From: Planctomycetota bacterium
Lineage (GTDB): Bacteria > Planctomycetota > SZUA-567 > JAKLDR01
Length of the DNA stretch: 64,000 nucleotides
Assembly: GCA_022703445.1 (NCBI GenBank)
Contig: JAKLDR010000004.1
Span: 1 to 64,000 of the forward strand
Direction: 5' to 3'
The stretch's first letter is position 1; each line of letters starts with the position of its first letter. A program made the position numbers and the translations under genes. Shown here piece after piece: positions 1 to 9,164 of this stretch. Under the pieces are notes generated by a model. The model did not search any database, was not told where the DNA came from, and was given only the letters and a program-made list of their open reading frames with translations.

Positions 1-1653
1 ACCGAGAAGGAACTGGAGGAGGCCCTCGCCCACCAGACCAAGAACGGCGGCGCCCTGGGCCGCGTGCTCATCGACCTGGGCGTGGCCACCGAGAACGACA
101 TCCTGCTGGCCATCGCCAAGCAGGCCGGCATGGACATCATCGATCTGGAGCACCTGGAGATCCCCAAAGAAGTCCTGTCCATGATCAGCCCCTCGGTGGC
201 CCAGGTCTACCGCATCGTCCCGGTCAGCTTCGAGAACGGCTCCCTGACCGTGGCCATGGCCGACCCGCTGAACGTCAACGCCATCGACGACCTGCGCTTC
301 ATGCTCAACTGCGAGGTCTCGGGCGCCGTCTCCAACGAGCAGGCCGTCCAGGAGGCCATCGACAAGTACTACGGCGGCCAGAAGGAGAGCATCCAGGACC
401 TGGTCAAGGACATCGACACCGACGAGCTGCAGGTCCGCGAAGAGGAGGAGATGACCGACATCTCCGACCTGGAGAAGCTGGCCTCCTCCGCCCCGGTGGT
501 CAAGCTGGTCAACCTGGTGCTGTTCACCGCCATCCGCGACCAGGCCTCGGACATCCACTTCGAGCCCTTCGAGGACGAGTTCAAGATCCGCTACCGCATC
601 GACGGCTCGCTGCTCGAGATGCAGCCGCCCCCGCGGCAGCTGGCCCTGGCCATCATCAGCCGCATCAAGGTCATGTCCAACCTGGACATCGCCGAGCGGC
701 GCGTGCCCCAGGACGGCCGAATTCCGCTTAACATCGGCGGCAACACCGTGGAACTGCGCGTCTCGACGCTGCCCACCATGTTCGGCGAGAGCGTGGTGAT
801 GCGCGTGCTGGACCGCACGGTCATGGGCCACGACCTCAACCGCCTGGGCCTGCGCGACGACGAGATCTCGGTCATCCAGGAGCTGATGCACAAGCCCAAC
901 GGCATCATCCTGGTCACCGGCCCGACCGGCTCGGGCAAGACCACCACGCTGTACTCGGCTCTCAACTACATCAACGAGGTGGGGCTGAAGATCATCACCA
1001 CCGAAGACCCCGTCGAATACGATCTGGACGGGATCATCCAGGTGCCCATCAAGGAGGACATCGGCGTCACCTACTCGGCCTGCCTGCGCGCCATCCTCCG
1101 CCAGGACCCCGACAAGATCCTGGTCGGCGAAATCCGCGACCTGGAAACGGCCCAGATCGCCATCGAGTCGTCGCTGACCGGGCACTTGGTGCTCTCCACG
1201 CTGCACACCAACGACGCCCCCGGCACGGTCACCCGTCTCATCGAGATCGGGATCGAGCCCTTCCTGCTCTCCGCCACGCTCGAGGCGGTGGTAGCCCAGC
1301 GCCTGATCCGCGTGATCTGCACCAAGTGCAAGGACGTCTACAAGCCCAGCGAGGAGAGCATCATGGAGCTGGGGCTCTCCCCCCAGGAAACCTCCGGAAA
1401 GACGTTCTACTACGGCCGGGGCTGCGAGAACTGCAACAAGACCGGCTACCGCGGTCGCTCGGCCATCTACGAGATGATGCGCATAACCTCGAAGCTCCGC
1501 CAGTCGATCATCGAGCGCAAATCCACCGACGTGCTCCGGGCCGAGGCCCAGGCCGGGGGCATGCGCACGCTGCGCGACTCCGGGCTGCTGAAGATCTTCG
1601 ACGGCTTGAGCACCATCGAAGAGGTTGTCAAACAGACCTTGACCTTCGAGTAG
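1..1653 (+). CDS. pilB: Type IV pilus / type II secretion assembly ATPase (PilB/GspE), 5' end outside window
   Basis: Hexameric cytoplasmic ATPase that powers pilin or pseudopilin polymerisation. The reading frame is open to base 1, so the start lies upstream; about 550 residues are visible. The N-terminal part is an MshEN-type domain. The stretch LGRVLIDLG followed by LLAIAKQ fits the c-di-GMP-binding pattern known for this family, which is an inference here. The ATPase core has Walker A GPTGSGKTTT, Asp-box region IITTEDPVEY, Walker B ILVGEIRD and the His-box STLHTNDA. Two CxxC pairs (CTKC, CENC) mark the zinc-binding C-terminal module of PilB and GspE. pilC follows after 56 bp in the same direction. 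No other pilus gene is in view, so PilB and GspE cannot be told apart with certainty. Confidence 0.95.
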   Translation, partial: TEKELEEALAHQTKNGGALGRVLIDLGVATENDILLAIAKQAGMDIIDLEHLEIPKEVLSMISPSVAQVYRIVPVSFENGSLTVAMADPLNVNAIDDLRFMLNCEVSGAVSNEQAVQEAIDKYYGGQKESIQDLVKDIDTDELQVREEEEMTDISDLEKLASSAPVVKLVNLVLFTAIRDQASDIHFEPFEDEFKIRYRIDGSLLEMQPPPRQLALAIISRIKVMSNLDIAERRVPQDGRIPLNIGGNTVELRVSTLPTMFGESVVMRVLDRTVMGHDLNRLGLRDDEISVIQELMHKPNGIILVTGPTGSGKTTTLYSALNYINEVGLKIITTEDPVEYDLDGIIQVPIKEDIGVTYSACLRAILRQDPDKILVGEIRDLETAQIAIESSLTGHLVLSTLHTNDAPGTVTRLIEIGIEPFLLSATLEAVVAQRLIRVICTKCKDVYKPSEESIMELGLSPQETSGKTFYYGRGCENCNKTGYRGRSAIYEMMRITSKLRQSIIERKSTDVLRAEAQAGGMRTLRDSGLLKIFDGLSTIEEVVKQTLTFE

Positions 1654-1709
1654 TCCCAGGGTACCTTTTAGGGCCGGTTGCGTACCGGAGAGAGGCTGGA
1701 GGCTGAGCC

Positions 1710-2975
1710 ATGCCCACCTTTACCTTCGAAGGCATTGACGCCCAGGGCCGCGAGGTCAAGAGCGAGGTCGAGGCCGGCAACGAGCAGGAGGCCCTTGGCC
1801 GCATACGGGGCATGGGCGTCCGCCCGGTCAAGGTGGCCGCCAAGAGCGGCCGCGGCGCGGTCGTCACCCCCATGGCCGGCAAGAAGAGCGCCGGCATCCT
1901 GGCCGGCATCGGCGGGGTGCCCAGCAAGTCCATCACCCAGTTCACCCGCCAGTTCGCCACGCTGATCGACGCCGGACTGCCCATCGTGCGCAGCCTGGAC
2001 ATCCTCTCCAACCAGCAGAAGACCGGGCCCTTCAAGAGCGCCATCGACGCCATCGGCGACGACGTCAAAGGCGGCTCGACGCTCTCGGAGTCCATGGCCA
2101 AGCACCCCAAGATCTTCGACAAGCTCTACGTCAGCATGGTCAAGGCCGGCGAGGCCGGCGGCGTGCTCGACACCATTCTGACCCGCCTGGCCGAGTTCCG
2201 CGAGAAGGTGGAGGCCCTGCGCCGCAAGATCGTCGGCGCCATGGTCTACCCGGCCGCGGTCATGACCATCGCCGTGATCATCCTGGCCTTCATCATGCTG
2301 TTCATCATCCCCGGCTTCGAGAAGATGTTCAAGGAAATGGACCTGGGCGAACTGCCTTCGCTCACCCAGCTGCTCATTACCATCGCCAGCACCATCAAGG
2401 CCTTCTGGTTCCTGCTGCCGGGCATCCCCCTGGCCATCTTCATAGCCTTCAAGATCACGGCCGCCAATCCCCAGGGGCGCTACATGATCGACACCGCCAA
2501 GCTGAACATCCCGGTGTTCGGCCAGCTCATCCGCAAGAGCGTCATCAGCCGCTTCTGCCGGACGCTGGGCACGCTGCTCGAGTCCGGCGTGACCATCCTG
2601 GACGCCCTCAACATCCTGCGCGGGGCGGTGGGCAACGCGGTCATCGCCAACGCGGTCGGCGAGGTGCACGCCTCCATCCGCGAGGGCGACAACATCGCCA
2701 CGCCGCTGAAGCGCTGCAAGGCCTTCGACGACATCGTGGTCAACATGATCGACGTCGGCGAGGAGACCGGCGAGCTGCCCAAGATGCTTTCCAAGATCGC
2801 CGACAACTACGACAGCGAGGTCGACGCCACCGTGGCGGGCCTGACCGCGCTCCTGGAGCCCATCATGATCATCGGGCTGGGCGGCATCGTCGGCTTCATC
2901 GTGGTGGCGCTGTTCATGCCCATGATCGACATGATGCAGAAGCTCGGTGCCGAGAAGGGCGGCGGCGGGGACTAG
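1710..2975 (+). CDS. pilC: Type IV pilus / type II secretion inner-membrane platform protein (PilC/GspF)
   Basis: Polytopic inner-membrane platform that couples the PilB ATPase to pilus growth. The 421-residue length is normal for the family. Two T2SSF domains are visible: the first at about residues 75-200, starting SITQFTRQFATLIDAGLPIV, and the second at about 275-400, starting SRFCRTLGTLLESGVTILDA. Each repeats the LDAGLP/LESGV core. Hydrophobic segments lie near residues 180-205, 225-250 and 385-410, matching the three membrane helices expected. The first 65 residues hold the usual N-terminal F-domain. A purine-rich stretch precedes the ATG at a usable distance. It forms a unit with the upstream ATPase. 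Confidence 0.94.
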   Translation: MPTFTFEGIDAQGREVKSEVEAGNEQEALGRIRGMGVRPVKVAAKSGRGAVVTPMAGKKSAGILAGIGGVPSKSITQFTRQFATLIDAGLPIVRSLDILSNQQKTGPFKSAIDAIGDDVKGGSTLSESMAKHPKIFDKLYVSMVKAGEAGGVLDTILTRLAEFREKVEALRRKIVGAMVYPAAVMTIAVIILAFIMLFIIPGFEKMFKEMDLGELPSLTQLLITIASTIKAFWFLLPGIPLAIFIAFKITAANPQGRYMIDTAKLNIPVFGQLIRKSVISRFCRTLGTLLESGVTILDALNILRGAVGNAVIANAVGEVHASIREGDNIATPLKRCKAFDDIVVNMIDVGEETGELPKMLSKIADNYDSEVDATVAGLTALLEPIMIIGLGGIVGFIVVALFMPMIDMMQKLGAEKGGGGD

Positions 2976-3033
2976 CGCCCGCCGGCGGGCTGTCCCGGTT
3001 CCGTGCGCCGTCGCTGCCCGGCGGGGGGTCCCG

Positions 3034-3789
3034 ATGGGTTCTAAGCTCCCTCTGCGGGCGGTCCTCTTCGACCTGGACGACACCCTCTTCTCCACCGCCG
3101 ATTTCGCGCGGGAGGCCCGGGCCAACGCGCTCCGGGCGATGATCGCCGCCGGGCTGCACCTGACCTTCGAACAGGCCGCGGCCGAGCTCGACGAGGTCAT
3201 CCGGGAATTCACCTCCAACTACGACCGCCACTTCGACACCATGCTGCTGAGGCTCCCCGCGGCGGCCTGCGGACGGGTGAATCCCGCGGTGGTCGTGGCC
3301 GCCGGGGTCGTCGCCTACCACGAGACCAAGCGGGAGCGGCTCCGGGCCTATCCCGACGCCATCGAGGCGCTCCGGGAGCTCTCCGGTCGGCCCGGGCTGA
3401 CCCTGGGGGTGATCACCGCGGGGCTGACCGTCAAGCAGGCCGAGAAGCTGGTGCGCCTGGGCGTGCTGCCCTACCTCGACCCCCGGGCGGTCTTCATCAC
3501 CGAGCAGCTGGGCATCGACAAGGTCAACCCCAAGCTCTACCGCACGGCCTGCTCGGCGCTGGGGCTCGAGCCCGACCGCTGCCTCTACATCGGCGACCAC
3601 CCGGTGCGGGATGTGGACTCGGCCAGGGCCGCCGGGATGCACACCGTGCTCCTGCGCTACGGCGGCCGGGACAACGGCAAGGTCGGCCAGACCGCCCCGG
3701 ACTACGTCATCCGCGATTACCGCGAACTGCTCGCGATCGTCGACCGCGACTTCGAGACCGAAGTCCAACCCAAGCCCGCGGGGCCCTGA
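3034..3789 (+). CDS. HAD superfamily subfamily IA hydrolase
   Basis: Predicted cytoplasmic phosphatase of 251 residues. HAD motif I is FDLDDTLF (nucleophile and acid/base Asp), motif II is the Thr in GVITAG, motif III is the Lys in KVNPKLY, and motif IV is YIGDHPVRDVDSA. A helical cap lies between motifs I and II, as in subfamily IA; the substrate cannot be read from sequence. The frame is open upstream into pilC, but the ATG at 3034 is preceded by a G-rich ribosome binding site and directly precedes the first HAD strand, so I chose it. It lies 58 bp after pilC and 26 bp before the ACT gene, so the four genes may be co-transcribed. Confidence 0.88.
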   Translation: MGSKLPLRAVLFDLDDTLFSTADFAREARANALRAMIAAGLHLTFEQAAAELDEVIREFTSNYDRHFDTMLLRLPAAACGRVNPAVVVAAGVVAYHETKRERLRAYPDAIEALRELSGRPGLTLGVITAGLTVKQAEKLVRLGVLPYLDPRAVFITEQLGIDKVNPKLYRTACSALGLEPDRCLYIGDHPVRDVDSARAAGMHTVLLRYGGRDNGKVGQTAPDYVIRDYRELLAIVDRDFETEVQPKPAGP

Positions 3790-3815
3790 GCCCCGCCCAA
3801 GAGAGGGAGACCATC

Positions 3816-4226
3816 ATGGCTCTGTCCGTCACCGTGGCCAAGCAGCTGTGCATCTTCCTGCAGAACAAGCCCGGAGTGCTGGCCAAGCTCTGCCGGGCGC
3901 TGGCCGCCGAGAAGATCGACATGAAGGCCATCAGCGTGGCCGATTCGCTCGACCATGCTGTCGTCCGCCTGGTGGTGGACAAGCCGGTGGCCGCCCGCCG
4001 GCTCTTCGAGGATCACAACCTGCTGGTCATCGAGAACGACCTGGTGGGCCTGACCCTGCCCGACCGCCCGGGCGAGCTCGGCCGGGTCGCCGCGCGCCTG
4101 GCCAAGGCCCGGCTGAACATCAGCTACCTCTACGGCAGCGTGCCGGCCCCGGGCCGGGTGGCCACCATCTTCATGCGCGTGGAGGCGCCGTCGGCCAAGG
4201 TGCTGGCCGCGCTCAAGGGCCTCTAG
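3816..4226 (+). CDS. Tandem ACT-domain protein
   Basis: Small 136-residue protein made almost entirely of two ACT folds: residues about 8-65 (FLQNKPGVLAKLCRALA) and about 72-136 (LTLPDRPGELGRVAARLA). ACT domains bind amino acids and give allosteric control. No catalytic domain is attached, so this is probably a free-standing sensor or regulatory subunit, as seen in other Planctomycetota-like genomes. The partner is unknown. An AGAGAGGGAG-type ribosome binding site lies a few bases before the ATG. The gene is immediately followed by a long hairpin repeat that probably ends the transcript. Confidence 0.85.
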   Translation: MALSVTVAKQLCIFLQNKPGVLAKLCRALAAEKIDMKAISVADSLDHAVVRLVVDKPVAARRLFEDHNLLVIENDLVGLTLPDRPGELGRVAARLAKARLNISYLYGSVPAPGRVATIFMRVEAPSAKVLAALKGL

Positions 4227-4231
4227 GGGCT

Positions 4232-4364
4232 TTTCACCGCAGAGGGAGCAGAGTAACGCAGAGGACAACAACGGTGTTCCTCTCGCAACAACAACGCGGC
4301 TGTTGTTGTTTGGCTGTTAACCCTGGCCAACCCTCTGCGAAACTCTGCGTCCTCTGCGGTGAAA
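4232..4364. repeat. Long palindromic repeat, copy A (CCGCAGAGG modules)
   Basis: Two 33-bp arms (4232-4264 and 4332-4364) are inverted copies with 4 mismatches. Each arm is built from three CGCAGAG-type modules. Inside the 67-bp loop is a second perfect hairpin: a 9-bp stem of AAC/GTT trinucleotides (4287-4295 with 4302-4310) around a 6-base loop. The element fills the gap between two convergent genes and would act as a transcription barrier in both directions. It is related in design to the copies at 17.1, 25.6 and 54.2 kb. Confidence 0.8.
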
Positions 4365-4376
4365 GCTCCGTCGCGG

Positions 4377-6857
4377 TTAGGGCTTCGTCGTCGCGTCGGG
4401 CTTCGGCAGATCCAGCCGCAGGATGCCCGTGTAGGTCGAGAGCCAGACGCGGCCCGAGTCGGGCGAGCCACAGAGGGGAAGCGGGAAGAAGGTCTCCTTC
4501 ACGTACCAGGTGGGCTTGGGCGGCCCCTCGGCCGGCTTCGTCCAGAGGAAGTTGCCCTGGGTCTTGTCCCACATTCCCCGGTTCTCGACCTGGTGGAAGA
4601 ACCAGCCCCCGACGGTGGGGCCCGGCCCGCGCACCTGGGCCTTGACCTCACTCCACGCCTTGCCATCGAAGCGCACGGCGTCCGCATCGAACTCCTGCCA
4701 GGGCCTGGCCGCCGGCATGACCGGCAGCACGCCGAGAGGGCCGGGCTTGCCGCCCACCAGGATGCCGACTTCCGGGTTCTTCTCTATCTGGACGATGGTT
4801 CGGTCCTTGAGGGCGACCATCGGCTCGAACCGGCCGGTCTCGGTGTCGAGCCGCGCGACCAGCCCACGGTCGGAGCCGACGTAGAGGAACTTGCCGTCCT
4901 CGAGCGCGGCGGTCGCGCGCCAGTACCAGCGGTACTCCGGCTCAACGAGCCGCTTCCAGGCGCCGGCCGCCTCGTCGAAGGCCGCCACGCAGCCCTCGGT
5001 CACGACCCAGTGCTTGCCGTCCTTGAAGAACATCCCCAGGACCAGGTCGTGGCCGATGGCCTCCCAGAGCTGGTCCTTGAGGCTTGAGCCGATCCGGGTG
5101 AGCTCGCCGTTGGAGATATTGAGCACCAGCGGCTGCTCGCCCTGGAGCCAGAGGTCCTCGGGCTTGTGTTCGAACTTTGCGGTCCAGGCGCCGCCAGCGT
5201 CGGCGCGCGAGGCGATCTGCTCCACGCAGGGCCAGAAGCCGCCGAAGTACTTCCGGGGCACGAGGCGGGTGAGGGCGAAGACCCGCTTCTCGCCGACCGA
5301 GAGCTGCTCGACGTAGCCGGGCACGATCTCGTCGCCGCCGCTGCAGCCGTCCTGGCCGCAGATCAGGCGGCTCTCGAGCCCGGCGAGCTTCAGGGGCTGC
5401 GACTCCCACTTGGCGGCCTTGGGGTCGAAGCGGTGCAGGGCGAAGTCGGTGGCCTCGAAGCTCTGGCGCGTGGTGGTGGTCATCCCCGGGTGGGCCGACT
5501 TGCTCGAGTACTTGCCGACCATGGTGACCGCCCAGACCGCGCCGTCGGCGGCGACGGAGAGCGTCGCGACCTGCGCCGCGTCGTGCTCGCCGATCTTCGG
5601 CCAGGCGTCCCACTTGCGAGCGGCGAGGTCGAAGCGGGCCAGCCCGCCGCCGGTCGGCGGTGCGTCGCCGGCGCCGGCCAATGGCTCGGCGACTACCCAG
5701 GCGGCGGAGTCAGTCAAAACGAGCTTGGCGTAGCGCCCTCGGACCGCCTCGGGCGGCTCGAGCGTCTCGGTTTTCCCGGCCTGGGGGTCGTGCTCGTTGA
5801 GGCCCTTGGAAGTGATGAAGTAGAGCTTGCCGCCGGCGGCGTCCTGCTGGTAGGCGTTCTCGGCGAGCTTGGACCACTTGCCGTCGGCCAGTTCGTATAT
5901 GTCACCGTATGACCCGGCGTAGATCTTCTCCACCAACACGACCGGCTTGGTTATGAAGTGGCCGGTCCGGCGATCCCAGTGCGGCGACCAGATGCCGTTG
6001 TCCACAGCCTTGGCGATGCGCCCGGCAGTGGGAATGGATGGGAACGAGGTCCAACCGCCCTTACCAGCTTGACCTTGTCCATGCAACGACGACTCTTCGT
6101 CGGATAGGAATAGTGTGCCCCTCCCTGAAGCGTGCGCCATCCGTACGTAACTCCCGTCCTTGGCAAGTTGGGTCAGACTTGCGTGCCCATCCCGGTCTAC
6201 CTGGAAGAGGGAAATGCCACCCCTATATGCAACCCAGAGACGCCACTCATCACGGACCAGCTGATAGATCAGCGCGTCCGGCAGCCCCTCGGCCTTGCCG
6301 TAGCTCTTGACCAGCTTCATCCCGGCCAGGTCGAACTGGAGCAGCTCGTTGTCGGCGGCGACCCACAGGAACTTGTCGTCGCGGGTCCAGGCGGTGAACC
6401 GGCGCTTGTAGTCGTAGGGGCGTCCCACGACCGGCGTCGCGCCCTTCAGGTCCTTGGGCAGCGCCGCGTTCTCGGTGGCGGGCTTGACCACGCAGGCGTT
6501 GCAGCGCATGTGCCGCCAGAGCTCGTGCGCGGCGGTGAAGCGCTGCTCGGTGAAGCCGATCACCCGGAGCCAGCCCTCGCCCTTCTCGGGCACGGGGACG
6601 CCGACGATCTCGGTGCGCTCGCCGACGTTGGCCATGACCTGGGCCAGGCTCATGCCCTTCTCGTCGGGCAGGATGTTGTAGGCCTTGCCGTCGGCGGTGG
6701 TCAGGACGATCGAGACCTCTTTGGCCCCGGCCGGCCGTGAGGCCTTGACGATCCCGGCGGCCTTGACCGCGCCGGCCGGCTCTCCGGCCGAGCCGGCCGG
6801 ACTGGCCAGGAGCCCGAGAGCCACGAGGAACCCGAACGTAAGCACCCAGCGGATCAT
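4377..6857 (-). CDS. Secreted beta-propeller protein of unknown function
   Basis: An 826-residue exported protein. A signal peptide is clear at the N-terminus (MIRWVLTFGFLVALGLLASP). The rest contains repeated blade-like units of the type LWVAADNELLQFDL, LWVAYRGGISLF and FLYVGSDRGLVARLDTETG, as in two-component-regulator-type or PQQ/YVTN propellers. CNAC near residue 120 lacks the His of a heme c motif, so I do not read it as a cytochrome. The start has a good AAGGAG site. Its 3' end abuts palindromic repeat copy A. Bases about 5890-6240 are visibly poorer in G+C than the flanks. No enzyme family is recognised. Confidence 0.75.
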   Translation of the reverse strand: MIRWVLTFGFLVALGLLASPAGSAGEPAGAVKAAGIVKASRPAGAKEVSIVLTTADGKAYNILPDEKGMSLAQVMANVGERTEIVGVPVPEKGEGWLRVIGFTEQRFTAAHELWRHMRCNACVVKPATENAALPKDLKGATPVVGRPYDYKRRFTAWTRDDKFLWVAADNELLQFDLAGMKLVKSYGKAEGLPDALIYQLVRDEWRLWVAYRGGISLFQVDRDGHASLTQLAKDGSYVRMAHASGRGTLFLSDEESSLHGQGQAGKGGWTSFPSIPTAGRIAKAVDNGIWSPHWDRRTGHFITKPVVLVEKIYAGSYGDIYELADGKWSKLAENAYQQDAAGGKLYFITSKGLNEHDPQAGKTETLEPPEAVRGRYAKLVLTDSAAWVVAEPLAGAGDAPPTGGGLARFDLAARKWDAWPKIGEHDAAQVATLSVAADGAVWAVTMVGKYSSKSAHPGMTTTTRQSFEATDFALHRFDPKAAKWESQPLKLAGLESRLICGQDGCSGGDEIVPGYVEQLSVGEKRVFALTRLVPRKYFGGFWPCVEQIASRADAGGAWTAKFEHKPEDLWLQGEQPLVLNISNGELTRIGSSLKDQLWEAIGHDLVLGMFFKDGKHWVVTEGCVAAFDEAAGAWKRLVEPEYRWYWRATAALEDGKFLYVGSDRGLVARLDTETGRFEPMVALKDRTIVQIEKNPEVGILVGGKPGPLGVLPVMPAARPWQEFDADAVRFDGKAWSEVKAQVRGPGPTVGGWFFHQVENRGMWDKTQGNFLWTKPAEGPPKPTWYVKETFFPLPLCGSPDSGRVWLSTYTGILRLDLPKPDATTKP

Positions 6858-6935
6858 AGGCTTCTCCTTCTCAGTCAGTCACGGCGGACGGCCTGGCCGT
6901 TGCCATGGCCACGGCCGGAACTCCCCCGCGCGTCA

Positions 6936-8219
6936 TCAGCTCCCGACGGGCTTGGCGAGGCTGGCGAAGAACTGCCAGGCCTGGTAGGCGCCCAGACCGG
7001 TCACGGTCGCCAGGCCGGCGGCGCCGAGCAGGTTCTGGATCCATCCGTTGGTGTGCTCGCCCATCACCTTACGGTTGTTGGCCAGCATCAGGATGACCAG
7101 GGCGCAGACCGGCACGAAGACGATGGTCAACCCCTGGGCGAAGGCGATAAGGGCCACCGGCCGGGCGCCGAAGAACTGGGCCACGACCGCCCCGACGATC
7201 ATGACCAGCACGGTGCAGGCCTTGACGCCGCGGTCCTCGAAGCGCCGGCCGAGGCCCAGGGAATCGGCCAGCAGCCCGCCGCCGATGATGGCGTTGGCCA
7301 CCAGCGACGAGAAGGACGCGCCCCACAGGCCGATGCAGAACAGGTACTGGGCGGTGCGCCCCAGGAGCGGCTCGAGCTGCCCGGCCATGGCCGCGGCGCT
7401 GACCACCTCGACCTTCCGGGGGTTGAGCACCGCGGCGGCGGTGATCATGATCACCGCGCTCAGGCCGGTCAGCACGGCGATGCCCACCACCGAGTCCCAG
7501 ACGCCCTTGCGGTAGTCGGCAAGCTTCCAGCCCTTGTTCTGGACCATGTAGCCCTGGTAGAGGCAGGCGATCACCGAGAAGGTGGTGGCGGTGATGGGGA
7601 TGATCAGCTTGAGGTCTTCGGCGCCGCGGTAGCTGGGAACCAGCCCGCCGGCGATCCCGGAGAGGCTGGGCCCAGCCGGGAAGAGGTTGGCGAAGAAGCA
7701 GACGATCATCACCCCGACCAGGACGGTCATCAGCCGCTCGATCGCCTTGTAGAGGTTCGGCGCGGTCAGGATGAGCACCAGCGAGACTGCGGTGAATCCG
7801 GCCGAGAAGACGTTGGTCAGCATCGTCCCGTCGGCCTCCGGCCAGAGGCCCTGGGCAATGGTCTGCATCGACGCGCCCACGCCGCTGTTGTCGCCGGCCT
7901 GGAAGGCGGTGCAGACCGCGAAGGAGCACAGGCCCATGATCACCGCCAGCCAGCGACCGTAGTGCTCGGCCACGGTGCTGAGGATGGACTTGTCGGTGAC
8001 CGTCCCGATCCGCGCGGACATCACCGTGTAGGCGGCCATGATCAGTCCGGCCCAGAGTATCACCCAGAGCAGCCGGTAGCCGTGGGCCGCCCCGGCCTTC
8101 GACACCATGGTGATGCTCCCGGGGCCCAGGACCACCGCGGCGGTGATCAGCCCCGGGCCGAGGGAGGCGGCCAGTTTCCGGAAGAGGCTCGGGGCCCCCG
8201 CGGGCGCGGCTTCAGCCAT
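6936..8219 (-). CDS. Divergent Nramp-family (SLC11-like) transporter
   Basis: Inner-membrane transporter of 427 residues with about 11 hydrophobic helices and an Nramp-like overall plan, including an N-terminal PGLITAAVVLGPGSITMVSK. The canonical TM1 metal-binding motif DPGN is replaced by GPGS, and I see no TM6 MPHN motif; the region reads IACLYQGYMVQNKG. The substrate is therefore unlikely to be handled as in MntH and is left open; Nramp-related magnesium or other cation carriers are alternatives. The ATG overlaps the end of the upstream pseudouridine synthase gene by 8 bp, suggesting translational coupling. Confidence 0.8.
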   Translation of the reverse strand: MAEAAPAGAPSLFRKLAASLGPGLITAAVVLGPGSITMVSKAGAAHGYRLLWVILWAGLIMAAYTVMSARIGTVTDKSILSTVAEHYGRWLAVIMGLCSFAVCTAFQAGDNSGVGASMQTIAQGLWPEADGTMLTNVFSAGFTAVSLVLILTAPNLYKAIERLMTVLVGVMIVCFFANLFPAGPSLSGIAGGLVPSYRGAEDLKLIIPITATTFSVIACLYQGYMVQNKGWKLADYRKGVWDSVVGIAVLTGLSAVIMITAAAVLNPRKVEVVSAAAMAGQLEPLLGRTAQYLFCIGLWGASFSSLVANAIIGGGLLADSLGLGRRFEDRGVKACTVLVMIVGAVVAQFFGARPVALIAFAQGLTIVFVPVCALVILMLANNRKVMGEHTNGWIQNLLGAAGLATVTGLGAYQAWQFFASLAKPVGS

Positions 8220-9003
8220 TGGCCCGCTCTCCGCGCCGCTCGTGGGGCGCGAGCCTCCGCCTGGGCGGGTGCGGCGCCCTGGCGTTGGCCGGAGAGGCCG
8301 CGGCCAGGAGCGCCCCGACCTCGGTGGGCGACAGCGGCCGGTAGCGGCCGACGCCGAGGCTGCCGATGGTGATCGGGCCTATCCGCAGCCGGATCAGCCT
8401 GCGCACCTCGAGCCCGACCGCCGCGAACATCCGGCGGATCTGGCGGTTCAGGCCCTCGCGGATCTCGACGCCGACCAGCGCCCGCCGGCCCTGCTTGCGG
8501 AGCTCGACCATGGCCGGGCTGGTCCGGCCCTCGGCCAGGTACACGCCCTGGCGCAGGCGCTTGATCTTCTCGAAGTCCACCGGCCCGTCGACTTCGGCGA
8601 CGTACTCCTTGGGCACGCCGTAGCGCGGGTGGGTGAGCCGCTCGGTGAGCGCCCCGTCGTTGGTGACGATGATCAGCCCCTCGGAATCCTCGTCGAGGCG
8701 TCCGACGGTGTAGAGCCGGCGGGTGTCCTTGATGAGGTCGACCGCGCGCGGCTTGTCGCCTTCGCGCGAGAGCGAGCAGACCACGCCGGCGGGCTTGTAG
8801 AGCAGGTAGTGGACCGGCTTCTCCTTGCGGATGACCTCGCCGTCGAGCTTGACCAGCTGGGTCTCGAGATCCGCCTTGGTGCCGAGCTCCTTGGCGACGC
8901 GCCCGTCGACCTCGACGCGGCCGGCCAGGATCATCTCCTCGCAGCTCCGGCGCGAGCCGAACCCGGCCTGGGCCAGGATCTTCTGAAGTCTTTCTGCTGT
9001 CAT
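8212..9003 (-). CDS. rluB: RluB/RsuA-family rRNA pseudouridine synthase
   Basis: Converts a specific uridine in ribosomal RNA to pseudouridine. The 264-residue protein has an N-terminal S4 RNA-binding domain (RLQKILAQAGFGSRRSCEEMI), a linker HYLLYKPAGVV and the catalytic motif GRLDEDSEGL with the active Asp. The later motif EGLNRQIRRMF is typical of the RluB/RluE/RluF/RsuA group, with RluB the closest by length. I chose the ATG at 9003; the in-frame TTG at 9039 would add 12 basic residues. The C-terminal 35 residues are Ala/Pro/Arg-rich and probably unstructured. It heads a two-gene unit with the Nramp-like gene. Confidence 0.9.
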   Translation of the reverse strand: MTAERLQKILAQAGFGSRRSCEEMILAGRVEVDGRVAKELGTKADLETQLVKLDGEVIRKEKPVHYLLYKPAGVVCSLSREGDKPRAVDLIKDTRRLYTVGRLDEDSEGLIIVTNDGALTERLTHPRYGVPKEYVAEVDGPVDFEKIKRLRQGVYLAEGRTSPAMVELRKQGRRALVGVEIREGLNRQIRRMFAAVGLEVRRLIRLRIGPITIGSLGVGRYRPLSPTEVGALLAAASPANARAPHPPRRRLAPHERRGERANG

Positions 9004-9135
9004 GGGAGGAGAGTCTCCACGGCGCCGGCGGGGAATCAAGAACAGGACGATGAATGCAGAAAGGCCGGTCGAGAGCGGCTGATGCCCCCGGCCCGCCGAC
9101 GACAGTCAAATGCCCCTGGCATTTTCGAGCAGGTC

Positions 9136-9164
9136 TTGACAAATCTGGAGCCTTGGGCTATATT
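9136..9164 (+). promoter_or_regulatory. Near-consensus sigma-70 promoter of the iclR operon
   Basis: A perfect -35 TTGACA (9136-9141), a 17-bp spacer and a -10 TATATT (9159-9164) stand in a locally A+T-rich stretch. Transcription should start near 9171 and leave a leader of about 28 bases before the iclR ATG. Confidence 0.82.

Noticed and set aside
4377-6857. CxxC in the secreted propeller protein read as heme c site
   Set aside because: The motif is CNACV without the following His.
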